A DNA stretch of 64,000 bases from Sphingorhabdus sp. 109 (GTDB lineage: Bacteria; Pseudomonadota; Alphaproteobacteria; Sphingomonadales; Sphingomonadaceae). This document shows positions 34,128 through 42,977 of this stretch, piece after piece; position 1 is the first letter of the stretch, and the number at the start of each line of letters is the position of its first letter. The stretch covers positions 2,627,290 to 2,691,289 of the forward strand of contig NZ_LR732707.1 in assembly GCF_902506555.1 (NCBI RefSeq), in the 5' to 3' direction. Under the pieces are notes generated by a model. That model was given only the letters and a program-made list of their open reading frames with translations, did no database searches and was not told the origin of the DNA. A program made the position numbers and the translations under genes.

Positions 34128-34495
34128 GCGGCTCTTTCCTTGCTGAACTTTACAAACTTTACACTGTTAAGAAAAAGAAAGCTTTCTTCCCCTGTAAAGG
34201 CGGTTTCCGTGCCCCGCCCTGCGGCGGGGAACATTCTTTGGGTCACACAGGGTCACACCCCCTATGGCGAAGGATATCTTACGGGCGCAACTTGCCGAAA
34301 ACTGCCGATAAACGGACGAGAAAAGGGCTTGGACCATGCGGCCAGACTAACCGATCTGGCGCTGTGTAGGAAAGCGAAATTGTGCCCCTGCGCAGGCAGG
34401 GGTCCATCTCCTGAAATGGCGTCTAGAGCACAGGGTCCGAGATGGACTCCCGCCTTCGCGGGAGAACAAAGCTGCACTTGGTCTTCAGATTCCAA
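34128..34495. other. Gene-free region with palindromic repeats
   Basis: 368 bp between the two cyclophilin genes. It contains a leader-like stretch with repeated actttac motifs, gggtcacacagggtcacacc near 34240-34258 (a short direct repeat), and the two-armed palindrome at 34384-34465. No plausible gene. Confidence 0.6.
34384..34465. repeat. Two-armed intergenic palindrome (ggtccatctc family)
   Basis: The left arm is cccctgcgcaggcaggggtc followed by catctc. The right arm is gagatggac followed by tcccgccttcgcggga. The outer arms are inverted relative to each other and each holds its own small hairpin, so this looks like a REP-type doublet. A partial relative (ggccggggtccatctcc) lies upstream of the SDR gene at about 31828-31848. 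Confidence 0.65.
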
Positions 34496-35500
34496 TCACT
34501 CGCCGCTTACCCGCCTTACCGGCACCGGGATATTGCAGATATCCGCGCCGCCAGCCGGCACAATGAAAAACGGATCGCGGCGATTGGCCCGGGCGTCGGC
34601 ATATTTCGCGAAAATGGCACTGTTGGTATCGAGATATTCGAAGGCGGGAGATGCGCCTTCGGCTAGCGCGTCACCCAGCCGGATGGATCTAATCGGCACG
34701 CGCTTGCTCGCGTCCTCGTAAAATCCCAGCTGCCCCTTGCCGCGCGGCAGGCTGGAGAGATGTTCCATCCCTTCGACGATCCGCCCGACCACCGCAATAT
34801 TGCGGTCGAGATGGCGCGGCGCATGGCCGATCACGGTGAAGAGTTCCGCGCCGCTGCCGGTATCGGGGGAATAATTGCGGCCCACGCCGACCGCGCCGTA
34901 GCAGTGGATGGGCCAGCTCTGTGTATCATTCCGCCCTACGGGCCATCCTTTTTGAAATCGGACGGAAGGCGCATAAGTGTCGCGAGGCACCCAGTGTTGT
35001 AGAGCATACTCCCTTATCTTTTGAGCGTCTGGCTTATGGGTAAAAGGCATTTCCCGTATCGTAATATGGGTTTCGACAACATAATCACTCTCCGGCACCG
35101 TCTCCAGCCCGTCCGGCAAAGCCTTCTGCTCTGTCTCGCCCGATTCCGGATTGTCGTACCCTGCATCGCCCCATTGCACGACATAATTGTCCTGCACCCG
35201 ATTGATGCTGGTGCCATCCCACCAGTGCGCGGCGGCGAGCTTGCGGATATTGCGGATCCAGCCTTGCGAGAAAGGCTCGGGCATCAGCTGGATGACCACG
35301 CGGCGGGGGTTGCCTTCGGCATCAGGCGCGAGATCCATGACCAGCAGGTCGTTCGGCGCAATTGTCACCCAGTCGCTGGGCGGGGCCGCGTCGACAATCG
35401 CATTGGGGCTCGGATATTCGGCTGTTTGGGTGTCCTGCGCGATTGCGGGGGTCGCCATCAACAGGGCGAATGTTGAACTGACGGCGCTGATCTTTCTCAT
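34496..35500 (-). CDS. Cyclophilin-type peptidylprolyl isomerase, periplasmic (copy 2)
   Basis: A 334-residue exported protein with a signal peptide ending about ATPAIAQ. WWDGTSINRVQDNYVVQWGD is the cyclophilin catalytic-loop region, TGSGAELFTVIGHAPRHLDRNIAVVGRIVEGM matches the later core, and PVPVRRVSGE ends the protein like copy 1. The start at 35500 (MRKISAVSS) has GGGGAT 7 nt upstream; an ATG at 35506 would sit too close to it. The two copies likely arose by duplication and then diverged. Confidence 0.83.
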   Translation of the reverse strand: MRKISAVSSTFALLMATPAIAQDTQTAEYPSPNAIVDAAPPSDWVTIAPNDLLVMDLAPDAEGNPRRVVIQLMPEPFSQGWIRNIRKLAAAHWWDGTSINRVQDNYVVQWGDAGYDNPESGETEQKALPDGLETVPESDYVVETHITIREMPFTHKPDAQKIREYALQHWVPRDTYAPSVRFQKGWPVGRNDTQSWPIHCYGAVGVGRNYSPDTGSGAELFTVIGHAPRHLDRNIAVVGRIVEGMEHLSSLPRGKGQLGFYEDASKRVPIRSIRLGDALAEGASPAFEYLDTNSAIFAKYADARANRRDPFFIVPAGGADICNIPVPVRRVSGE

Positions 35501-35518
35501 AAACATATCCCCAAAATT

Positions 35519-35550
35519 CCGTTCGTCCTGAGCCTGTCGAAGGACCGGGT
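35519..35550. repeat. Palindromic repeat, gttcgtcctgagcctgtcga family
   Basis: Core gttcgtcctgagcctgtcga followed by aggaccggg. The ends cgttcgtcct and aggac pair in part. Same family as 3768-3797 (inside a gene) and 58631-58659. Confidence 0.75.
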
Positions 35551-35707
35551 GCGTCTGCTACTGCGTTTCGGCAAGCGCAGCGCGAACGGGTTTAATAGCT
35601 TAGCACCACCCTAACTCGACACTATCGCTTGCGAAAGCGCGAATCCCGCATTAGGGAAGCGGCGCTGTCTGACATTCGACCGGATTCACGGGTCAGGCGG
35701 TATTTGC

Positions 35708-35795
35708 GGAGCCGTGGCAGAGTGGTCGATCGCGCACGCTTGGAAAGCGTGTATAGGGCAACCTATCGAGGGTTCGAATCCCTCCGGCTCCGCCA
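35708..35795 (+). tRNA. tRNA-Ser(GGA)
   Basis: 88 nt including an encoded CCA. Acceptor GGAGCCG (35708-35714) pairs with CGGCTCC (35785-35791). The anticodon stem-loop is cacgcttggaaagcgtg with anticodon GGA. A long variable arm (tatagggcaacctat) is typical of serine tRNA. TpsiC is gggttcgaatccc, followed by discriminator G and CCA. It is intact and is the integration target of the island to its right. Confidence 0.97.
35785..35795 (+). other. Candidate attL core in the tRNA-Ser 3' end
   Basis: cggctccgcca, identical to 45245-45255. Integrases of the P4 type commonly recombine at tRNA 3' ends. Confidence 0.55.
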
Positions 35796-36336
35796 TTTAA
35801 TCGCAAAAATCTGGGACATGATAGAGACATCGGGAACTGCGTCCCACATTATGTCCCTCAAAATATTTGCCAGTGTTGAGACCAGAAACGAATCCACAAA
35901 GTGTGGCCTGCTACCGATCCGCACACTTGCGTGGCGAGTATTGATTAACCTAGCTCGCGATTTTACGGGTCCTACCCTAAGCGATCGCAAGGCCCTATGG
36001 GCTGGGGGACCGCATTTTTAGGGTCAGCGCCAATGACTATCGCATCGAATAGTTACGAGTTACAGTTTGTCATCGACTCGATAAATTCTTCTCTGACCGC
36101 TTCGGTTGCGCGCGTTCCTATCCGTCGGCTTTTGGGCCGGTCACGGACTGTCCGGTTTCAGGGACAGGAAATTTGGAAGCCGATACTCGGCCAGACTTTC
36201 AATCGGGCAGTCGGAGCTGATACACTTGGCTGGGCTTGCATTGGTTCGAATTAGACCTGCAGAGGCCTTGAGGACTTTTTAAAAATGCCGATTTCAAATT
36301 TCCTCGATCAAGATGAACCGCTTCAATTAAGAGCGA
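35796..36336. other. Gene-free left flank of the island
   Basis: 541 bp between the tRNA and the 3' end of the giant gene. It holds tgggacatga and gcgtcccacattatgtccc (35839-35857), which look like integrase arm-type sites. No gene-like ORF is seen; the short open frames have no start context or known motif. Confidence 0.55.
35839..35857 (+). repeat. Island-end direct repeat, left copy
   Basis: gcgtcccacattatgtccc. The right copy at 45102-45120 differs at one base. Read in reverse it contains two GGGAC units (GGGACATAATGTGGGAC), the form expected of integrase arm-binding sites. Confidence 0.6.
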
Positions 36337-39300
36337 TTAGCACTTTCGGTGTCGATCTTGCTGCAGAAAACCTGCTCCTCGTACGCCATTATCGACGAGC
36401 ACATCGATAATGAATGAGAGTGCCTTATGATGTTCATCACTCAAGGCAGCGTCCTTCTCTACTATAACCACCTTCAACATGCTGACGGTCTCTTCACCAT
36501 TCGCCGACCAAAAGGCGTAATCATGTCGGGCTTCTTGTGCGATGGTCACGAGCCAAGACAGCGCGGGATCTTGAAAAAATTCCAGACCACCCTTCTGTAA
36601 GAACTTGGTGATGGCGTAGAATATTGTGCTGTTCGTACCGAATTTCCCAATCACGCGGTCAAATATATGCGTGAAGCTCTTAAGGTAAGGCCAGTCCGGT
36701 TCCGCAGCGCAGAACAAGGGCGAGAAATCATCATGAAAGCAGAAGAGTAGCGCGAGAACCGTCGACTGGTATTCTCGGTCCAAGTGTTGAATGTGCATTC
36801 CTTCAGGGTGCGCTATGATCCAGTCGGCCATCTGGTTCCATATTTTGAGATTAGCTTCACTGGGATCAGCCGGAGGCAGAATATTATAGGCTGAGTATCC
36901 ACGCGAAAAATTGTCCATCGCGTAGAGACCACATTCGGTTTCAGCTTCGGCGATAGGGCGAAGGATGAGGTCATCCACTTCTGCTGGCGTTAATCGCCCG
37001 CAAAATTTGCCAAGCCAAAAGAAGAAGCTGAACGTCCATTCGAACGGCGTGCTGCCCCGAAAGTCTCGACGGGATTTCGCGAACGGCGGCGCGATATCCT
37101 GAAACGTCATTTCGACGAGCTGTGCAATTAGCCGCAAAATCTGCGCCTTCTTTTGCTCGGTGGCTATCAGTGGATCGAAATCCATCTTAATGACGGTCTT
37201 TTGCGCTAAGTTCGAAAGGAAATTTACCGGATTTCGTTCATAGCCAACCGTGTCGCCGTCACCATCTGAAGTATCGCCAGTTTTGATCCATGGCATCGGA
37301 ACATCAGGTAAAGGGTTTGCAATGCCTGATTGGATCGCCCGTTCGGCTGATGTGATCAATTCGGCATGATATGCCGCCTCACCCTCGCTCTTCTCGACAG
37401 CATGATAATTTGGAGCGTTGCCTTCACTGTTAATGCATCTGCTGACCAGGACGACGAAAAGCTCCCAGAGAAATTCTGGGGCATTTTCAGCCAGCGATGC
37501 GGATGCTTTCGCAACGGCTTCTGCCACTGCATCGAATGGATGTAATGCGAGTTCGAGTACCTGACGTCGTATTCCTTCTGGTTCAAAGTTCCTCGCTACA
37601 AGCGCGACATTGCCGTGAGCCGCAAATTCCAGCGGGTCCATCGAAAGCACGCTTCCGCGGAAAGTGAACCCATCTCTTCGGCTGAATCCTGAAGCGCGTC
37701 TCAGTGTGTCCGCACTCCAATTTGCGTTTGTCTCATTCCAGTCGTCATCATTGGCAAATTTTGCCGCAACAAAAGCCACACCCGCGATACCTGCCGCCCT
37801 CTGCTGAATATCAAAGTCCGCACCTTCAGGATCAAAGAGATTATCGCCATCGAGCTTTCTGGCCTCTTCGAGTGCATCTTTCAGCGTAATTTCGTCATTG
37901 AGCGAACCAGCCTCAAGGCACTTGTTCGCCCAAAGCGCGAGCTTCAAATACCTATTCTGCTCCGCGTAATGCTCCAAATGCGCAAGCCGGTTCGGATCAT
38001 TCGCTGAAGGCGGCTCATTCCAAAATTGAATGTGCTTTCCATCCTCCGTTGGCCCACTGTGCCAATACTGCGGATCGGCCTGCTCCATATTCCATTGCAT
38101 GCTTTTACGCAGCCCATTGATGGTAGCCTCGTCGTCCTTCTCATGCTCAAGTTCGAAGGGAAGACGATCGGGAAATGAGCGGATACCCAAAGTATATTGT
38201 TCACGCAGTTCTTCGTCATCGCTGAACACGAAGTAGGGAACAATGTCCCGAATGTAGACCTTGCGGTGCGGTTTCTGATTGAGTTCCCGAACAGCTGTCA
38301 GCAAGACGCGATACCGTGTCCAATCACCAATCTCGTTTGCGTGATTTCCCGTCTGATCTCCGACCGAACGTGACAAATCCCATTGCCAGATGTAGGGGCA
38401 GAGGATGAAGGGCAGCAAAGGACGGAGCTCTCGGTCCATATTGGCGATACTAACGCTGACGGCAATCCCCAGTGCCGCTACTGTTTCATTGCCTTCCAGA
38501 ATTTGCCGGACAACTTCACCGACGCCTGCTCCAGCTTCAATTTGCTCGAAGGCCCACCATTCGAGTGCCATCAGCGCACTCTGGCAAGCGTGATTTCCGT
38601 GCCCTCCGCGAAACCAGCTATAGACATATACATCACCCCAGAATGTCTGGGTTCCCCAAGGGAAATCGATCTCTACGGGTATCGGGCGGACACCTTTTTC
38701 CCCATAGTCTCCGCGTTCTCGGAGCCATCGCCAAACGTCGATAGAAAAGTTGCACATTTCTCGTACAAGCCGCAACCCCTGATCGGGATGGCGGCGCAGC
38801 AGGACAAGAAATGGCGATTGCAACGGCGAGGCGGGATAAAATGAGAAGTTGTCATTTAGGCCCAAGTCCCGCCCGTCATGTCCCGAGTGGCCAGATGGAG
38901 AATCGTCGTCCTTGGGATGCTTGAAGAAAGCCGCCATCACATAATCGGCAAACTCCTTCGGCAAAAACTGCGCGATCGTATTGCCCGCGCCCATTATCTC
39001 TTGGCGATGCATGTGAGATAATCTATGAGCGGCCTTTGCCGACAGGTATTCCGAGACGAGGGATGGAACGTCACCTGCGGATTGCAAAAATAGAGAGCGT
39101 ATCTCTTTCTCTAGATCGCGTTCGCGATCATAATAAAACTTCACACTAAATGGTTCTCTGCGATCCTCCCAACGCACGGGGTGAGAAGCCGCCTCAAACT
39201 CGGTGAGCCAGCGATATGCGATTTCGCCAATCCGACGGCAGTGCCGTATATTGAGCCCTGCAAACGTCGATTGCCAGGTCTTGAAAATCGGAACCAGCTC

Positions 39301-41538
39301 CGGAATCAATTCCGGCAGTGGATCAGCATCGCCAGCAAATAGCCAATTAAGAAAGCGTATCCATGTGTAAGCCTTTGGATGGGCAAGCAAGTGGGAATAA
39401 CGAACACGTTCGTCAGGTTCGAGGTTGGGCAGAACCTTTTCGTCGAGAAATGACGTATTCGGAACCACCTCGAGAGTCTGCAAGGCATTCAAAAGCTTTT
39501 TCAGAACCGAATGGTCATCTTCGGCCAAGAGCTCTGCAAGCTTGTTCAAGATTTCCGTGCTGCGCGTAGAGCGCAGGCAAGATGTTAATAGCGTTCTCTG
39601 CCAAACCGGGCGCAGAGTTTCGATATTGACACTCTCGAACAGCTCCCGCCAGCCGCTAGCGTCATCGTCGAATTCGAGCAGATACGACCCAAGCAACTGA
39701 AGTGGTCGTACGAGTTCCTGTGGTTCGCCGACGTCCTGCAACGCGGACAAAACGTTCGGTAGTTTATTCATCAGCCAATGGGTCAGCGACCATTCCTCAT
39801 AAATGTCATGAGAGAAGCTGATCGTGTGACCCAATCGTACATCGCGGATCACGCCCGCGTTCTTGAGGTCATCTAACGGGCCGGACGGAATATCGCGGAT
39901 CGGAACGGGAGCGGCAGGATGCCTTACGAAACGATCCGCTAGTTCGAGTAACACGTTTCGCCGGTCTTGCGCGGGGCTGAAATCGGGAATGTCCGCTCCG
40001 CCTAGTCCCCACCAAAGCTCTAAAAGCTCTGCTTCACTCGCTGGCAGAGTGGACTGACCAGTGCGACCGGCCAGGCTGATCATTGATTCAAGAAAAAATG
40101 GCCGCTTCAAGATAATGTCAGCGTGATCAGCTTCGCGAAGGAGCGGGGCGAGGCGAGGGAATTCATCCGCCACGATTGCCAACTCTTCGTTGCCAAGAGG
40201 CGGGACGGTGACGGTCCGGATCGGCAAATGTTTAAGGGCTTGAGGATCGAGCCAAGTCGCAATGTGGTCAAGGTTCTGTTCCCTGACAGTCGCAAGGATT
40301 TTCCATGAGGAAAGTGTGTCGTTGGTTGCGATAGCCCTTACAATGTCATTGATAGTTAGGCGAACCGCTGGATCGCTGATCTTGTCCAGTCCGTCGATAT
40401 AAAGGACGGGGTTCCCGATACAGGCGATTTCCCCGAGAAGCTCATCCAATTTATCACTGACGCCGAGCAGACCAGCATGCGCCCCCCATCCACCTGGCCG
40501 GACTCGCATGTCTTTCAGCAGGAAGATCGGCCCGGTCTGAGCATGTTCGTCTGCCCACTGGCGCAGAAGCGCAGATTTGCCACTGCCAGGTTCACCATCG
40601 ATCTGTACAAAACGACCGTTTCCCAAGGCCTCTAGGATGCCATCATACTGCCTATTTCGCTTCAATCTCAGGCCGTGAATATCAGCCTTGATTGTTTCCA
40701 TTGCGCGCTTTGATTCACGGTCAATCTTCTCGATACTGTCGCGAAAATTTCCACTCTGTATCGGCGGCAGGCCAGCCATTTTCAGGTCAGAGAGCAAACT
40801 TGTCTTTGTCTCGCCGCCACCGGCGACTGTTGTTTCACCTGCCCGTACAATGAGACGGTCCCAGACTTGCGTCGCCTTGGACCGTTCTGCGGTGGGCAAG
40901 ATGCTTCTTACGCGATCGATAGCGGATTCAACGTCGCGCGAAGCTTCGTCGTTGTTGAAATCGAAATGGAGTATCCGGAACACACAGAGGAATTTCCAAA
41001 GATCGTCGTAGCTCACCCCGTCGCCGTGATGAGCTTCCAGAATTTTCCGAACCATTGAGACGAAATCACGCTGATTCTTATGCGCGAAATCCTCTCGCGA
41101 AATCCGTTTGAAGAAATCTGACGCCGAGGGGCTATGCGAGGCCCAAGTCAGCACCGATTGGAAATGCTTGTCAGCTTTTGCATGATAATCGGCGACAGCT
41201 ACTCCAAGCCGGTGGCTCTGGTGATCAAACGACGCATGTTTGAATGTATCCCACGCCTGACCTAAGACCGCTCGCCACTCCTCGTCGCTTTCTGTGAAAC
41301 GGAGCGAGCTTTTCACCTGAAGGGATAGTTTTGTTTCTGCGCCTTCATTAGAAACGCCGGCGATCACGAGGTCGTCGAGCGGTTCATCAAATGCAGCTCT
41401 CTGGGTCAGAACTTCGGTTGCGTTCACGCCAGGCAAGGCTCTCCCTCGCGCTTCCGCAAGCACAGCCGCAAAATAGTATGCTGCTACGCGCGTCTCAAAT
41501 TGGGTGCCGCCACCGCCTGTTGAATATGGACTAGTCAT
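36337..41538 (-). CDS. Giant nuclease-STAND NTPase, candidate anti-phage protein (Avs-like)
   Basis: A 1733-residue protein. Residues about 8-80 have the DUF4297/Cap4-type nuclease look: GGGGTQFETRVAAYYFAAVL, then DDLVIAGV (Asp55/56) and LSLQVKSS (Gln74-Val-Lys76), i.e. an E...D...QxK PD-(D/E)xK arrangement. Residues 310-430 are a P-loop NTPase: Walker A DGEPGSGKSALL (Lys321), NACHT-like Walker B VLYIDGLDKI (Asp382/Asp385), and ILATVRE as sensor. A winged-helix-like segment and more than 1000 mainly helical residues follow, with no family I recognise. This effector-STAND-sensor order is that of Avs/AVAST proteins, which detect phage proteins and then cleave DNA. Monocistronic, with an operator-like palindrome before the start. 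Defence function is inferred. Confidence 0.8.
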   Translation of the reverse strand: MTSPYSTGGGGTQFETRVAAYYFAAVLAEARGRALPGVNATEVLTQRAAFDEPLDDLVIAGVSNEGAETKLSLQVKSSLRFTESDEEWRAVLGQAWDTFKHASFDHQSHRLGVAVADYHAKADKHFQSVLTWASHSPSASDFFKRISREDFAHKNQRDFVSMVRKILEAHHGDGVSYDDLWKFLCVFRILHFDFNNDEASRDVESAIDRVRSILPTAERSKATQVWDRLIVRAGETTVAGGGETKTSLLSDLKMAGLPPIQSGNFRDSIEKIDRESKRAMETIKADIHGLRLKRNRQYDGILEALGNGRFVQIDGEPGSGKSALLRQWADEHAQTGPIFLLKDMRVRPGGWGAHAGLLGVSDKLDELLGEIACIGNPVLYIDGLDKISDPAVRLTINDIVRAIATNDTLSSWKILATVREQNLDHIATWLDPQALKHLPIRTVTVPPLGNEELAIVADEFPRLAPLLREADHADIILKRPFFLESMISLAGRTGQSTLPASEAELLELWWGLGGADIPDFSPAQDRRNVLLELADRFVRHPAAPVPIRDIPSGPLDDLKNAGVIRDVRLGHTISFSHDIYEEWSLTHWLMNKLPNVLSALQDVGEPQELVRPLQLLGSYLLEFDDDASGWRELFESVNIETLRPVWQRTLLTSCLRSTRSTEILNKLAELLAEDDHSVLKKLLNALQTLEVVPNTSFLDEKVLPNLEPDERVRYSHLLAHPKAYTWIRFLNWLFAGDADPLPELIPELVPIFKTWQSTFAGLNIRHCRRIGEIAYRWLTEFEAASHPVRWEDRREPFSVKFYYDRERDLEKEIRSLFLQSAGDVPSLVSEYLSAKAAHRLSHMHRQEIMGAGNTIAQFLPKEFADYVMAAFFKHPKDDDSPSGHSGHDGRDLGLNDNFSFYPASPLQSPFLVLLRRHPDQGLRLVREMCNFSIDVWRWLRERGDYGEKGVRPIPVEIDFPWGTQTFWGDVYVYSWFRGGHGNHACQSALMALEWWAFEQIEAGAGVGEVVRQILEGNETVAALGIAVSVSIANMDRELRPLLPFILCPYIWQWDLSRSVGDQTGNHANEIGDWTRYRVLLTAVRELNQKPHRKVYIRDIVPYFVFSDDEELREQYTLGIRSFPDRLPFELEHEKDDEATINGLRKSMQWNMEQADPQYWHSGPTEDGKHIQFWNEPPSANDPNRLAHLEHYAEQNRYLKLALWANKCLEAGSLNDEITLKDALEEARKLDGDNLFDPEGADFDIQQRAAGIAGVAFVAAKFANDDDWNETNANWSADTLRRASGFSRRDGFTFRGSVLSMDPLEFAAHGNVALVARNFEPEGIRRQVLELALHPFDAVAEAVAKASASLAENAPEFLWELFVVLVSRCINSEGNAPNYHAVEKSEGEAAYHAELITSAERAIQSGIANPLPDVPMPWIKTGDTSDGDGDTVGYERNPVNFLSNLAQKTVIKMDFDPLIATEQKKAQILRLIAQLVEMTFQDIAPPFAKSRRDFRGSTPFEWTFSFFFWLGKFCGRLTPAEVDDLILRPIAEAETECGLYAMDNFSRGYSAYNILPPADPSEANLKIWNQMADWIIAHPEGMHIQHLDREYQSTVLALLFCFHDDFSPLFCAAEPDWPYLKSFTHIFDRVIGKFGTNSTIFYAITKFLQKGGLEFFQDPALSWLVTIAQEARHDYAFWSANGEETVSMLKVVIVEKDAALSDEHHKALSFIIDVLVDNGVRGAGFLQQDRHRKC

Positions 41539-41548
41539 CTATCACCCT

Positions 41549-41563
41549 GTATCATCATGATAC
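41549..41563. promoter_or_regulatory. Operator-like palindrome before the STAND gene
   Basis: GTATCATCATGATAC is a perfect 7-bp inverted repeat around one base, ending 10 nt before the start codon of the giant gene (minus strand). A further half-site-like gtatc lies near 41577. Its position over the leader suggests binding by a repressor, or an mRNA hairpin close to the ribosome-binding site. Confidence 0.55.
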
Positions 41564-42715
41564 TAGCACACAAACGATACATTTCTGCCTTTGCCAAACA
41601 ATCTTCTCAACCGAAGCTTTGGCCGCACTGAAGTGTCCTGGACAAGGTCGTTTGACCTACCTGAATTGTGTATTTGAAAGATATCGCGCGCTCAAAAGTG
41701 CCGCCATTCCGGATCGACAAACCTTGTCGCTGTTTAATCGAGGATTATACGGGGTCTGCTTCTAAGAGCGCTGAAAGTATTCTTGAATGACTGTAACTGG
41801 GGCGCATAGCGGACAAAAAATTTGCATCATTGGAAATGGCCGCATGTGAGCCGTTACCGGACCGTCCCTTTCAAGGTGTACGCGCTTCAGAAGCAGTTAT
41901 TCTGCAAGCGACCAGCTTTCAGACATTCCGGTCAGTTCGATTTCATGTCCGTTTCGCGAACAGACTGACCCGCAACCAGATTTTCTGACTGATGAAGGGA
42001 CAGGCAAAGCACGTCCACCCGTTAGGGCCACACCATAGGTACTATGGCGTAGAAACGGATTAACCCACTGGCACAATCACAACCATGTTTACCGTGCATC
42101 GCTTCAGGCGATCAATCTTGGCCCCCACCGTTGAGCAACGACTTGATGTCTGCGCTCCCGCGTGGTCCGTCAAAGTGGCCCAAAAAATTTTGGGTCGTGG
42201 CATTCTAAAGCACGTATATCCGCATCGGCATCCAGCGAGCCTTTGCGAGGGGCGGGTGACACCCCCATGATCCCCGTAATTTAGCGTATTACGTGGCGCT
42301 TTTTTGGTTACTGACTTTGACCGCCTGACAACGCGGTTTTGGACTGGCACAAATGCCGTCAGATTTCACCAAGGCAGCTTTTTTGTTGAGCAGCGGATCA
42401 AAGCGCCAATTCGCATAAACCGCAACGTTGTGCCATGGAATCGCATTGCTCGAACGATAATTCGCTCTTCAAGTTCAGAACCTCCTTTCTGCGATTACCT
42501 GCTTGTTTTTGAGACGATCACGCTGGGTTTTCGGGCTCGTTTCGGCCCTCTTCAGGCATCTAGAAGCACCGTAAACTCACAAATTTTGATTGCTAAAACT
42601 ACAGAGACCTCAACAAAATTAATTTCAGTTACAGTTACAGTTTCAGCCTGGGATTTGGTGGAAGCGAACTCAGTCCGTTCGGGGCCACGTCTTGGCAAGA
42701 TCGTGACGCCGTTTA
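41564..42715. other. Gene-poor stretch in the island
   Basis: About 1.15 kb between the giant gene's promoter region and the excisionase-like gene. The longest open frames (42060-42350 on the minus strand, 42304-42759 on the plus strand) show no motif, no ribosome-binding site and a composition unlike a real protein. A small hairpin, cgacaaaccttgtcg, lies near 41715-41730. The text reads like decayed sequence, but a structured RNA cannot be excluded. Confidence 0.45.
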
Positions 42716-42895
42716 TTATTCATCACCGCATAGCCTGCGGACCTCTGAAACTGGAATAATCCGACGACTACCAACCATTTTGTATTTGAGTTCTTCCGAA
42801 GCCATCAGTTGATACAAACGCGAGCGGGAAAGGCTGGTTGATCGTGTCGTCTCGGCAACCGAGAACCCAAATTTTGGAATAGAACTGTCGGCCAT
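42716..42895 (-). CDS. Excisionase-like small HTH protein
   Basis: A 59-residue ORF from ATG 42895 to TAA at 42716. It begins MADSSIPKFGFSVAETTRST and contains SRSRLYQLMASEELKYKM followed by VGSRRIIPVSEVRRLCGDE. The pattern (S-R-S-x-x-Y-x-L...G-x-R-R-I-x-x-x-x-V) is that of HTH_17/MerR-like excisionases and AlpA-type regulators. It lies upstream of the gene-poor stretch and 83 bp downstream of the 290-residue gene on the same strand. It may set excision direction or regulate island genes. Confidence 0.75.
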   Translation of the reverse strand: MADSSIPKFGFSVAETTRSTSLSRSRLYQLMASEELKYKMVGSRRIIPVSEVRRLCGDE

Positions 42896-42977
42896 ATGAA
42901 ATACCTCAACATGTTACTGGTTGGGGCTGGATTAATACGGATTTTGGAAGGCTAGCCCTTCCCCCAAATGGTTCCGT

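Noticed and set aside
35763-35990. 75-codon minus-strand open frame starting in the tRNA flank
   Set aside because: Its end (RRDSNPR) is simply the reverse complement of the tRNA 3' region, a common artefact.
36225-36260. ggttcgaatta near 36240, considered as a second tRNA or att fragment
   Set aside because: Only the TpsiC-like loop matches; no acceptor or anticodon stem surrounds it.
42060-42350. 96-codon minus-strand open frame in the gene-poor island stretch
   Set aside because: No start context or family; composition not protein-like. Could be a fossil, but there is no support.
42304-42759. 151-codon plus-strand open frame overlapping the excisionase-like gene
   Set aside because: Overlaps the better-supported minus-strand HTH gene and has no motif.
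42935-42975. Stem-loop ggaaggctagcccttcc after the 290-residue gene, considered as its terminator
   Set aside because: On the coding (minus) strand it is followed by AAAA rather than a T-run, so it is not a standard Rho-independent terminator.
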